DNA of 22,468 nt from Bacteroidales bacterium (GTDB lineage: Bacteria; Bacteroidota; Bacteroidia; Bacteroidales; P3), in the NCBI GenBank assembly GCA_900769785.1, contig CAAGHV010000255.1, forward strand, positions 1 through 22,468, given 5' to 3'. Positions 7,115 to 16,100 of the stretch are shown here, in pieces. Under the pieces are notes generated by a model, which was not told where the DNA came from, did not search any database, and saw nothing but the letters and a program-made list of their open reading frames with translations. The position numbers were made by a program, and so were the translations under genes. How positions within the stretch are numbered: the stretch's first letter is position 1; every line of letters begins with the position of its first letter.

Positions 7115-7205
7115 AATATATCACGAGGGAGATAAATTTTCCTCCCGATGAAAATTTATCTAGATCTCGAGGGAGAGGCAACGCCCTCACGAGGTATTTT
7201 TCGCT
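7115..7205. repeat. Cluster of short palindromes (related to 12705-12795)
   Basis: GATAAATTTTC (7131-7141) and GAAAATTTATC (7150-7160) are an 11-bp perfect inverted repeat. CGAGGGAGA occurs at 7124-7132 and again at 7168-7176. CCTCACGAGG at 7185-7194 is a small palindrome followed by TATTTTT. Most of these pieces recur in similar form at 12705-12795 (ATCACGAG, ATTTATCTA, GATAAATTTTC, TCACGA-n-GTATTTTT). This looks like an intergenic palindromic repeat family. It lies in the divergent spacer between the lipoprotein gene and htpG. Confidence 0.55.
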
Positions 7206-7253
7206 ACCTAACGGAAACCGAATCGCAACCACTCGAATATAGGGCAAAATAAT

Positions 7254-7305
7254 GGTATATCATCATGTCCGCCACAATAGGGTATGAAACTTTTTATGAT
7301 ATACC
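7254..7305. repeat. Inverted repeat pair in the htpG upstream spacer
   Basis: GGTATATCAT (7254-7263) and ATGATATACC (7296-7305) are exact reverse complements 32 nt apart. They lie between the palindrome cluster and the htpG promoter region. No function can be assigned. The rest of the 7205-7380 spacer shows no gene. Confidence 0.4.
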
Positions 7306-7382
7306 GTCATGAAAACGACAGTCCCCCCCTATACAAGCATGGCTGTAATACATACATATTGACAGCAGGAAAGTAGAAAATC

Positions 7383-7397
7383 ATGACATTTTGTCAT
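7383..7397. promoter_or_regulatory. Palindromic candidate activator site upstream of htpG
   Basis: ATGACA-TTT-TGTCAT is a perfect 6-bp-arm palindrome placed 11 bp upstream of the sigma-54-like element at 7409-7425. Position and form suggest a binding site for a dimeric regulator, possibly an enhancer-binding protein. The spacing is shorter than for typical enterobacterial enhancers. Confidence 0.45.
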
Positions 7398-7408
7398 AAA
7401 AGAACACA

Positions 7409-7425
7409 TTGGCATAATTTTTGTT
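7409..7425 (+). promoter_or_regulatory. Sigma-54-like -24/-12 promoter of htpG
   Basis: TTGGCATAATTTTTGTT keeps the GG and TTG blocks of the sigma-54 consensus (YTGGCACGrNNNTTGCW) at the correct spacing. It matches TTGGCA and TTG, with three mismatches at less fixed positions. The start would be near 7435, with a leader of about 65 nt before the htpG ATG. No good TAnnTTTG element was seen nearby as an alternative. Confidence 0.5.
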
Positions 7426-7499
7426 GTTTACTTTTAATGTCTGAAATACATAACCGGATAAACAATATATAATATATAACAAAACTAAACACGATAACA

Positions 7500-9377
7500 A
7501 TGAAAGGTAATATTAATGTACAAACGGAAAATATATTCCCCGTTATAAAGAAATTCTTATACTCCGATCACGAAATATTTTTGCGTGAACTAGTGTCGAA
7601 CGCCACCGATGCCACTCAAAAACTTAAAGCCTTGGTATCGATGGGTCAAGCCAACGTAGAACTCGGCGACCTTACTATAAATATAAAGATTGACGGCAAT
7701 AAACTTATAATAAGCGACCGCGGTATAGGTATGAGCCAAGAAGAGGTGGAAAAATACATCAACCAAATAGCGTTCTCGGGTGCCGAAGACTTTTTGGAAA
7801 AATACAAAAACGTGTCGGAAAACCTTATTGGGCACTTTGGATTGGGCTTCTACTCGGCATTTATGGTAGCCGACAAAGTGGAAATACGCACCAAATCATA
7901 TACCGACGCTCCGGCTGTGGAATGGATGTGCGACGGCTCGCCCGAATACACTATGAAAGAGATTGACAAAACCGACCGCGGAACCGATATCATTCTGCAC
8001 ATTGCCGACGACTCAAAAGAGTTTCTTGAAGAAAACCGAATATTGAATTTGCTGAAAAAATACTGTCGCTTTATGCCTGTGGCTATATGCTTTGGCGAAG
8101 AAAGCTACTGGGTAGATTCCGAAACCAAAAAGGATAAAGATGGCAAACCCGAACGCGAAGAAAAGAAACGCCCTCGCATAATAAACGATACCAACCCGGC
8201 TTGGAAAAAGAAACCTGCCGACCTTACTGACGAAGACTACCGCAAGTTCTACCACGAACTGTACCCGATGAACTTTGAAGACCCATTGTTCCAAATACAT
8301 CTAAACGTGGACTATCCGTTCAACCTTACAGGTATATTATACTTCCCAAAGGTGAAACGCACCATTGACCCCAACCGCAACAAAATACAACTATATTGCA
8401 ACCAAGTGTTTGTTACCGACTCAGTAGAAGGCGTTGTACCCGAATACTTGATGCTATTACACGGCGTGTTGGACTCGCCGGATATTCCGCTCAACGTATC
8501 ACGCTCATACTTGCAAAGCGATAGCAACGTAAAGAAAATATCGTCGCACATAAGTAAGAAAGTGGCCGACAAACTGGAAGAACTGTTTAAAAACAACCGC
8601 GAAGACTTTGAAGCCAAATGGGACGACCTAAAAATATTCATCGAATACGGTATGCTTTCGGAAGAGAAATTCTTTGACCGTGCCGAAAAGTTCTCGTTGC
8701 TTAAGAATGTGGATAAACAATACTTCACCTTCGAAGATTACAAGAAAAAGATAGAACCACTACAAACCGACAAAGACAAAGTACTAGTGTACCTCTACGC
8801 TACCAACGCCGAAGAGCAACATGCCTACATAGCCAAAGCCAAGGAAAAAGGCTACGATGTGTTGCTGATGGACACCGTGTTGGACAACCACTTTGTAAAC
8901 TTGCTAGAACAAAAATGGGGTAGCACTCGCTTTGTACGTGTAGATAGCGATGTGGTGGAAAAACTTATACCAAAGGACGACAGCATTCCGGAAAAGCTGT
9001 CGAAAGAAGAACAAGAAAAACTTAAACCAATAATAGAAAGCGAGATAGACAGCAAGAAATACACCGTAATGTTGGAAAGCTTGGAAGAAACCGACCAACC
9101 TATGCTTATAACTCAAAACGAATTTATGCGTCGCTACAAAGAGATGTCCATGATGGGAGGCGGTGGAATGAGTTTCTATGGCGAATTGCCAGAGTCGTAC
9201 AACCTAGTGGTGAACATAAACCACCCACTTGTGGGCGAGATACTAAACGACACCGACCAAGAACACCAAAAAGAACTTGTTCACCAACTAACCGATTTAG
9301 CATTACTGTCGAATGGATTACTAAAAGGCGAAGCCCTTACCAACTTTATAAACCGCAGTGTGAAGATAATAAAGTAA
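7500..9377 (+). CDS. htpG: Chaperone protein HtpG (bacterial Hsp90)
   Basis: This is an ATP-dependent homodimeric cytoplasmic chaperone. Its 625 residues are close to E. coli HtpG (624). The N-terminal GHKL ATPase domain carries the ATP-site motifs FLRELVSNATDA (27-38, with catalytic E30 and N34), DRGIGM (73-78) and the lid glycine motif GHFGLGFYSA (111-120). A charged linker rich in K, E and D follows at about 205-225. The middle domain contains LNVSRSYLQSDSNVKK, with the conserved arginine that contacts ATP. The C-terminal dimerisation domain contains MGGGGMSF and ends NRSVKIIK. There is no MEEVD tail, as expected for bacteria. It has its own terminator (9408-9436) and a candidate sigma-54 promoter upstream. 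It is a single-gene unit. Confidence 0.97.
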   Translation: MKGNINVQTENIFPVIKKFLYSDHEIFLRELVSNATDATQKLKALVSMGQANVELGDLTINIKIDGNKLIISDRGIGMSQEEVEKYINQIAFSGAEDFLEKYKNVSENLIGHFGLGFYSAFMVADKVEIRTKSYTDAPAVEWMCDGSPEYTMKEIDKTDRGTDIILHIADDSKEFLEENRILNLLKKYCRFMPVAICFGEESYWVDSETKKDKDGKPEREEKKRPRIINDTNPAWKKKPADLTDEDYRKFYHELYPMNFEDPLFQIHLNVDYPFNLTGILYFPKVKRTIDPNRNKIQLYCNQVFVTDSVEGVVPEYLMLLHGVLDSPDIPLNVSRSYLQSDSNVKKISSHISKKVADKLEELFKNNREDFEAKWDDLKIFIEYGMLSEEKFFDRAEKFSLLKNVDKQYFTFEDYKKKIEPLQTDKDKVLVYLYATNAEEQHAYIAKAKEKGYDVLLMDTVLDNHFVNLLEQKWGSTRFVRVDSDVVEKLIPKDDSIPEKLSKEEQEKLKPIIESEIDSKKYTVMLESLEETDQPMLITQNEFMRRYKEMSMMGGGGMSFYGELPESYNLVVNINHPLVGEILNDTDQEHQKELVHQLTDLALLSNGLLKGEALTNFINRSVKIIK

Positions 9378-9407
9378 GTAATTGTTTTTTTCAAATTTTA
9401 TCTCCCG

Positions 9408-9436
9408 GCAGTCCTCTATATAGGGGACTGCTTTTT
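9408..9436 (+). terminator. Rho-independent terminator after htpG
   Basis: GCAGTCC (9408-9414) pairs with GGACTGC (9425-9431), with the inner self-complementary CTATATAG extending the structure. TTTTTC follows. It lies 30 bp past the htpG stop. Confidence 0.88.
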
Positions 9437-9543
9437 CATAATACCATTGGTTTTCCTAATGGCAATAAAAGAAACTTATACATAGCGCAACTATTAAATA
9501 ACGACCATCAACTATTACCTGCCTGCGATATACTAAAACATGC

Positions 9544-9569
9544 GTTTTGCAGTTTATATATTGCAAAAC
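9544..9569. promoter_or_regulatory. Inverted repeat just upstream of porZ
   Basis: GTTTTGCA (9544-9551), a 10-nt spacer, then TGCAAAAC (9562-9569): perfect 8-bp arms ending 10 bp before the porZ ATG. It spans a TATATTGC that weakly resembles a -7 element. It could be an operator or a leader hairpin covering the start. No other promoter is clear in 9437-9543. Confidence 0.4.
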
Positions 9570-9579
9570 TTCACTAACA

Positions 9580-11871
9580 ATGAAAAGATTCTTATCCACA
9601 ATAATACTTACCGCTATATGCGGTATCGTTTTTTCGCAAAACATAGGCATAGGTAAATGGAGAAACCATTTCTCGTATGCCAAAATATACAAAACCGTTG
9701 TTGCCCACAACCGTGTGTATGCCCAAGCCAAATTGGGGCTTTTCTACTATGACATCGAAGATGGTAGCATCAACAAGTTATCCAAAACAGAAGGTCTTTC
9801 GGATGTAGGCATAAGCACTATAGCCTACGACAAACAAACCAACTGTTTGGCCATTGCCTACAAAAATTCCAACATTGATCTTATTATCAACAACATAATC
9901 TACAATATTTCTGATATAAAACGCAAAGAAATAAGTGGCGACAAAGCTATATATAACATCAGTTTCTATAACGGCAAAGCCTATCTATCATGTGGTTTCG
10001 GAATAGCAGTGGTGGACATTACCCGCAAAGAAATTGCCGACGTATATTACCTTGGCCAAAATGGTACTTATATGAAAATAAACGATGTGGCATTTACCTC
10101 CACCGACATAGTTGCAGCCACCGACAGTGGAATACTACGGATAAGCAAGCAAGAAACTTTCCCAAACATTGCAGCCAATTGGACCCACTCATTAGACTCT
10201 GAACACATCTCCGACCTTGATGTATGCAACAACAAATTACTGATAACCATACAGCACAATACCGACAGCAATAGCATATACACCTACACCCCCGAAGAAC
10301 AATATGAACTATGGATTAGTGGCAATATCAAATCGGTAAGCGTATCGGAAAAGAACGTAACAATATCGGAATATAACAAAATAAATATCTACAACCACAA
10401 CCTTGAACTGCAAACCACCGTAAACAACGCCAACGAACCATGGTTTGAAATGGCCGCCTTATATGCCACAGTGGGCTACAACAACGAATTATGGATAGGT
10501 CACGAATGGGGTGGAATGATACTATACCCCAACTACAATAGCAACAACATAATGCCCATAATGCCCAATGGTCCGGAAAACGACGATGTGTACAACCTTT
10601 CGGGTTATGGCAACGGGGTACTGCTATCGCCAGGAAGCCGCAGAGGCGATTACTTTGTGGAAGCCAACGTGGCTACATTTCAAAACAACGAATGGATAAA
10701 CCTCAACGGCTCGCTGTGCAAAGACACATCGTGGAACATTCTTGACGTGGTAATAGACCCTGCCAACAAAAAGAAAATGTTTGCCACATCGTGGCGCAAC
10801 GGAGTGTTGGAAATAGAAGACAACACCGCAATAAACGTTTACAATGCCGCCAACACCGATGGTGTTTTATCGGCCTACATATCGGGCAACTACTATTCAG
10901 TGCGTATTGGTGCTTGTGCCTCCGATAAGGAAAAGAATATCTGGTTTACCAACTCGCTAAACAAAAACGGTCTTGCTGTTCGTCGAAAAGACGGTACATG
11001 GCAAGCCTTCAACACCCAAGCTATGGTTACCAACGAAATATATCGGCTGATGATAGACAGCCTATACTCATACAAATGGTTTTACGGACAAGGCAACCGA
11101 ATATATGTACACGATGGGCAAGACCGTATGGCATACATTAACCCCAACAATGGCAGTAAACTAGAGACCTCCACAGTAAACTATCTTGTGCAGGACCACT
11201 CCAACGAGCTATGGATAGGTACCGACAAAGGCATAAAAGTAATATACAACACCTCAAACATCTTTGCCAATGGCGGTCACGGCGAGATGGCGCCCATAAG
11301 TTGCAACAATATATTATATAGCGAAGACAACAAGGTGGAATACCTATTGGCATACGAAAACATCAGTTGCATAGCCGTAGATGGCGGTAACCGCAAATGG
11401 ATAGGCACCACAACAGGTGGCGTATTCCTACTCTCGGACAACGGATTGGAACAACTAGAACATTTCACTACCAACAACAGTCCACTGCCGTCAGACAAGA
11501 TTATCGCCATAGGCATAGCTCCCGAAAGTGGCGAAGTATTTATAGGTACCGACAACGGACTGGTATCGTACAAAGGCACTGCCACATATGCCGATTCCAA
11601 ACCCAACGACGAAGCATATGCCTACCCCAACCCCGTACGTCCGGGATATAACGGCAATATTGCCATCAAAGGATTGACCCGCGATGCCTTGGTACATATA
11701 ACCAATGTATCAGGCAAGGTGGTATTCAGCACCCAAGCCGAAGGCGGACAAGCTATATGGAACGGCAAAGCCGCCGATGGCACCAGAGTGGCATCGGGCG
11801 TTTACTACGTGTTTGCTTCGGACAAATACGGCAAAAACCGATCGGTGGCGAAGATATTATTTATCAAATAA
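9580..11871 (+). CDS. porZ: PorZ-like T9SS surface component, beta-propeller protein with type-A sorting domain
   Basis: In Porphyromonas gingivalis PorZ (776 residues) belongs to the outer-membrane attachment complex with PorU, PorV and PorQ. That complex cleaves and anchors cargo of the type IX secretion system. Here the ATG at 9580 is preferred to 9547 because it begins the signal peptide MKRFLSTIILTAICGIVFSQ. The mature protein starts GIGKWRNHFSYAKIY, the typical PorZ opening. The body consists of propeller-type repeats with recurring motifs such as AQAKLGLFYYD, NELWIGTDKGIKVIYN, NRKWIGTTTGGVFLL and GEVFIGTDNGLVSY. The last 85 or so residues form a T9SS type-A C-terminal domain (YPNPVRPGYNG, NVSGKVV, WNGKAADGTRVASGVYYV, KILFIK). 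The length is 763 residues. recO follows after 12 bp. It ends in TAA. The symbol rests on overall architecture and N-terminus, so orthology is probable rather than proven. Confidence 0.88.
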   Translation: MKRFLSTIILTAICGIVFSQNIGIGKWRNHFSYAKIYKTVVAHNRVYAQAKLGLFYYDIEDGSINKLSKTEGLSDVGISTIAYDKQTNCLAIAYKNSNIDLIINNIIYNISDIKRKEISGDKAIYNISFYNGKAYLSCGFGIAVVDITRKEIADVYYLGQNGTYMKINDVAFTSTDIVAATDSGILRISKQETFPNIAANWTHSLDSEHISDLDVCNNKLLITIQHNTDSNSIYTYTPEEQYELWISGNIKSVSVSEKNVTISEYNKINIYNHNLELQTTVNNANEPWFEMAALYATVGYNNELWIGHEWGGMILYPNYNSNNIMPIMPNGPENDDVYNLSGYGNGVLLSPGSRRGDYFVEANVATFQNNEWINLNGSLCKDTSWNILDVVIDPANKKKMFATSWRNGVLEIEDNTAINVYNAANTDGVLSAYISGNYYSVRIGACASDKEKNIWFTNSLNKNGLAVRRKDGTWQAFNTQAMVTNEIYRLMIDSLYSYKWFYGQGNRIYVHDGQDRMAYINPNNGSKLETSTVNYLVQDHSNELWIGTDKGIKVIYNTSNIFANGGHGEMAPISCNNILYSEDNKVEYLLAYENISCIAVDGGNRKWIGTTTGGVFLLSDNGLEQLEHFTTNNSPLPSDKIIAIGIAPESGEVFIGTDNGLVSYKGTATYADSKPNDEAYAYPNPVRPGYNGNIAIKGLTRDALVHITNVSGKVVFSTQAEGGQAIWNGKAADGTRVASGVYYVFASDKYGKNRSVAKILFIK

Positions 11872-11883
11872 AAGTACTGCTAT

Positions 11884-12609
11884 ATGCTGGCAACAACCCA
11901 AGGCTTTGTGTTCCGGACAACACCCTATTCCGAAACCGGCGTGATAGCCAAAATATTCACCCTACACTATGGCATACTGTCGTTTATGATAAAAGGAGTG
12001 CGAAGCAGCAAAGGGCGGAACAAACAAAACCTATTGCAGCCACTATCGTACCTCGACATATCGTTCTACCACAACAGCAAGGCCGAAATACAATACATCA
12101 AAGAACTTAAGCCCGCCAAGCAATGGAACACCATACCCTTCGACTGTAGCAAGACAGCCATAATATTTTTTATGACCGAACTACTATACAAAACCATACG
12201 CGAAGAAGAAGCCAACCTACCACTATTCAAGCACATAATCACATCACTAACCACACTCGACAAGCAAACCGAAGCATTGGGCAACTTCCCCATAACCTTT
12301 ATGCTATCAACAGCCAAACTGCTAGGCATAGAACCCCGAAACAACTACGATACTCATCATACCCTATTCAACCTCAACGAAGGATGTTTTGTGGCGCCGC
12401 CTTCGATATACGAAAAGTCAGACAACATACTAGACAACAACACCTCTTGGGCTCTATACCAATACCTATCGCTCAACGCCAACAACGTGCCCATGCCATA
12501 CACCCAACGCAATGCTGTACTTAAAAGCCTGCTACAATACTACAAAATACATTTCGAAAGCCTCAGCGACTTCCAATCGCATATAATACTACACGAAGTA
12601 TTGCAATAA
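11884..12609 (+). CDS. recO: DNA repair protein RecO
   Basis: RecO acts in the RecFOR pathway, loading RecA onto SSB-coated single-stranded gaps. The 241-residue protein has the RecO N-terminal OB-fold start, with FVFRTTPYSETGVIAKIFT (8-26) and LSFMIKGVRSSKGRNK (32-47). The helical C-terminal part carries ELLYKTIREEEANLPLF, LLGIEPRNN and FNLNEGCFVAP, typical of Bacteroidota RecO. No four-cysteine zinc motif is present. It starts only 12 bp after porZ and has no visible promoter, so the two are probably one transcript. No strong terminator follows. Confidence 0.92.
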   Translation: MLATTQGFVFRTTPYSETGVIAKIFTLHYGILSFMIKGVRSSKGRNKQNLLQPLSYLDISFYHNSKAEIQYIKELKPAKQWNTIPFDCSKTAIIFFMTELLYKTIREEEANLPLFKHIITSLTTLDKQTEALGNFPITFMLSTAKLLGIEPRNNYDTHHTLFNLNEGCFVAPPSIYEKSDNILDNNTSWALYQYLSLNANNVPMPYTQRNAVLKSLLQYYKIHFESLSDFQSHIILHEVLQ

Positions 12610-13094
12610 GATTAAAGCAACTTCCGAAAATCCTACATTCCATACAAGTAGAAGAATGTTCTTCTATAATTACGAAACATGATTTTTGTTGGCAGTTGCA
12701 TTTACATCACGAGAGCTATTTATCTACATCGCGTAGCAGCAACGAAAATATCGGGATAAATTTTCAACTACATCACGATGTATTTTTGAGCCAATATGCC
12801 CGCCAACAACTAAGCATATACCACAATGGAGACCACACCCCGGTATGGAATATTTAACAATAGGGCATAAAATTAATCCATAAGCCGTAGTATAACATGT
12901 ACTATTTTGATGCAGCAAATTTGCCGAAAACTGAATTTTCAACACCCGTTTACAGCCCTATTTTTATTGTAAACCGACAAAAAAGACATACAAAATTTAT
13001 TTTTATAAACACATACAGCACAAGCTATCAAACAATTGTAAATATACACAACAATCTTTGATATTTTTCTTGCCAAATATACGAATAAAATGTG
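12610..13094. other. Non-coding spacer between recO and the giant T9SS cargo gene
   Basis: This 485-bp stretch holds no credible gene. Near its left end TAGAAGAA-TG-TTCTTCTA (12649-12666) forms a short hairpin without a T run, at best a weak terminator for recO. The palindrome cluster at 12705-12795 lies in its middle. The right half is AT-rich and leads into the promoter of the downstream gene. Confidence 0.55.
12705..12795. repeat. Cluster of short palindromes (related to 7115-7205)
   Basis: CATCACGAGAG near 12706 is followed by ATTTATCTACATCGCGTAG, then GGGATAAATTTTC, then TACATCACGATGTA with TATTTTTG. At the last unit the two spacers share the centre TCACGA, while the flanking arms differ but still pair (CC/GG at 7185-7194 against ACA/TGT here). 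That is compensatory change, suggesting the palindrome matters. It lies in the recO-cargo gene spacer. Confidence 0.55.
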
Positions 13095-13102
13095 TAAATT
13101 TG
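13095..13102 (+). promoter_or_regulatory. -7 promoter element of the giant T9SS cargo gene
   Basis: TAAATTTG fits TAnnTTTG. The nearest -33 candidate is CTTG at 13069-13072, with spacing slightly long (22 bp). The predicted leader is about 55 nt to the ATG at 13164. Confidence 0.5.
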
Positions 13103-13163
13103 CGCGCTATTTTATCGAAATGACAGAGAAACAAATATTAGTTAAACATAATTATTAATTTAA

Positions 13164-16100
13164 ATGCGTTTATTTATGAGAAAATTCTTATTGAATTTAT
13201 TATTTGCAGCCTTGCTGATACCATGGGTAACACAGGCTGAGGCACAATGCGACAACAATGCGGCAATGTGCGAAATTACCGTCGAAATGCAAGATTCGTA
13301 TGGCGATGGTTGGACCGGAAATACATTAAATGTTTACCAAGGCACAACCTTGCGTGGTTCAGCCACTATTTCAGATTACACAAATTACGGCATTGTAACC
13401 ATCCCTATCTGCCCCGATTCTATTCGCTTGGAATGGGTTGTAGGTGACTATGCGAACGAATGTTCGTTTGTAGTTTACGATGGCAATGGTGCAGTATTGT
13501 ATTCAGCACAGGGAGGAAGCCTTTCCCAGGGAGTTTTAGCAACAATTTATGCTACATGCCCTACCTGCATCATGCCTACCGCCCCTGCAATATCGTCCAT
13601 TACCGACGATGGTGCTACTTATAGTTGGACCAGCAGCAGCACAGCACAAAGCTACATTGTACAATACGGCCCTGCCAACTTTACATTGGGCGCCGGTACC
13701 AGCATAGAGGTAACCGACACTTTTGCAGTACTTACAGGTTTGAGCTCTAATACCGATTATGATGTTTATGTAAGAGCTTTCTGCGCTGTAGGCGACTCGA
13801 GCGGATGGAAGAAGAACAGCTTCCGCACTGCTTGCGCCCCTTACAACGGAGTACTTCCTTATGTAGAAGATTTTCAAAGTTACGACCTTAGCGACACTTG
13901 GTTCGACAGTGAAATAACTATAGACCCATGTTGGAAGGCATATAGCAACTACCAATCTTCGTGGGAATTTTATCCATACATTGCCGATGCAGGCAATAAC
14001 AACAAAGCTATTGCCATGTATGGCGAAGACAATTTTTACAGTGTTTTGGCAACACCTGCATTTGCAGAACCTCTAAACACCTTGTATCTATCGTTCAAGA
14101 TGGCCAACGTAACTACAGCAGCCAACAGCGAAATGATGGTAGGCGTTATGTCGGATCCTGACGACATCAGCACTTTCGATACTATTTCGGTAGTAAGATG
14201 CTTGCTATACAGCGCATGGCAACATTTTGAAATACCACTATCGCAATACGAAGGCGAAGGACTTTACATTGCATTTGTAACACCTCAAGGTGCTACATCA
14301 ATTACTTATCTAGACGATATTACAATAAGCACAACACCAAACTGTGTAGTTCCTACAAACGTAGTTGCAAACAATATTACCACAACCTCGGCCGATATAA
14401 CATGGGACGAAGGCAGCTCCAGCTCGTGGATTGTTGAATATGGTCCTACCGGATTTATACCCGGAACAGGTGTGGGTACAGTAGAAACCACCAGCACTCC
14501 TGCTATTAATATTGTAGATCTTACACCTTCTACAAGCTACGATGTATGGGTATTGGCCGACTGTGGCGATGATACCAGCTACTATTCATTGTGCTGCTCT
14601 TTCAGAACCGTATGTGGCGAATCGTTCCCTATTCCTTTTGTAGAAGGCTTTGAAGGTATTGGTTATGGAAGCGGTGTAAAACCCGAATGTTGGATTACCC
14701 AAGGATATAACAACACTGCTTCAAATCCACAAGTATCGGGTAATTATCAAAAATCAGGATTGGCTTCGTTAAATATGTACAGTTACAGAGCATCTACCGA
14801 TACTGTTGCACCATGGACATATATAATGACACCTGCTATTGATGTGGAATCTTACCCAATCAATACATTGCAAGTTATATTTGATGCCTACACTACATAT
14901 GCAGGCAGTGGCTACTCCAACACTATGATTATAGGTGTGGTTAGCGACACAGCCAATATCAGAGGAACATTCTATCCTATCGATACTGTTACAGTAAACC
15001 TTGCCCATGAATGGCAAACAAAAGAGATATTCCTAAACAATTATCCCGAAGCAGGCGAAGGCAGACATATTATAATTATATCCGAACCAATAGTTGACCA
15101 AGTTGGTGACTACGCATATAACCCGATATTTATCGACAATCTTAAAATAGAACCCCTACCAACATGTGTAAGCCCGGCTTCTATATCTGTTAGCTCTACC
15201 AGCATCAGCTCTATTACAATAGAATGGAACGATGAATTTGAAGACCACAATGCATGGGAAGTTATATACGACACTATGGGATTTGCCATAGATAGTATTG
15301 AAACTACACAAGCCGGCACTGTTGTTTCAAATATTACAGACGAAAGCCTACTGATTTCCGGTTTGCAAGCAGGAGTATATTACGATTTTTATGTTCGTAC
15401 CGACTGTGGTGGCGAATACAGTGGTTGGAGAGGTCCTGTAACTGCTGCTGCCGGCACTTACTCGATGGCTATTAGCGGTATTGACAGTATAACTACCTGT
15501 GGTATGACTATATATGACGATGGTGGAATTCTTAATAAATATTCTAACTCAAGCAACTCTACTTTGATTGTATATCCATCGTCGCCCGATTCTGTTATCA
15601 GTATCACAGGCTCGATGAACACCGAAAACAACTGGGATTACTTGAAGATTTACGACGGAGCCGGCACTAACGGTACCCAATTTTGCAACTTATCCGGAAG
15701 CCATAGCGTTGTAGGACCATTCGTATCCTCTACAGGTCCTATCACTATAGTATTTACTTCGGATGGTAGTGGTAACCGCGACGGTTTTGAACTAAATGTA
15801 CAATGTGTTGAACAATCCAACTGTTCGTACATTACCGACGTATATGTAGATAATATCCAAGCCCAATCGGCATTTGCAACTTGGACATGGAATAACGACG
15901 ATTCGTACGATACTCCTAGTGAATTTGTGGTAACTTTAGAAGAGGTTAACGAAGGTGTGGGCACTCCTATAAGAACAATCACAACTTCTAATCCATATCA
16001 AATGCTTTCTGATTTGGAAGCGGCCACCGAATACACTGTAAAAGTTCGTTCGATTTGCGGCCCCGATATGAGCCCGATGTTCGATTCTGTTACATTTGTT

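Noticed and set aside
13536..13955. A 139-codon minus-strand frame and several similar ones opposite the giant T9SS gene.
   Set aside because: They are antisense to clear Fn3 and MAM-like coding sequence and their translations show no domain or signal pattern.
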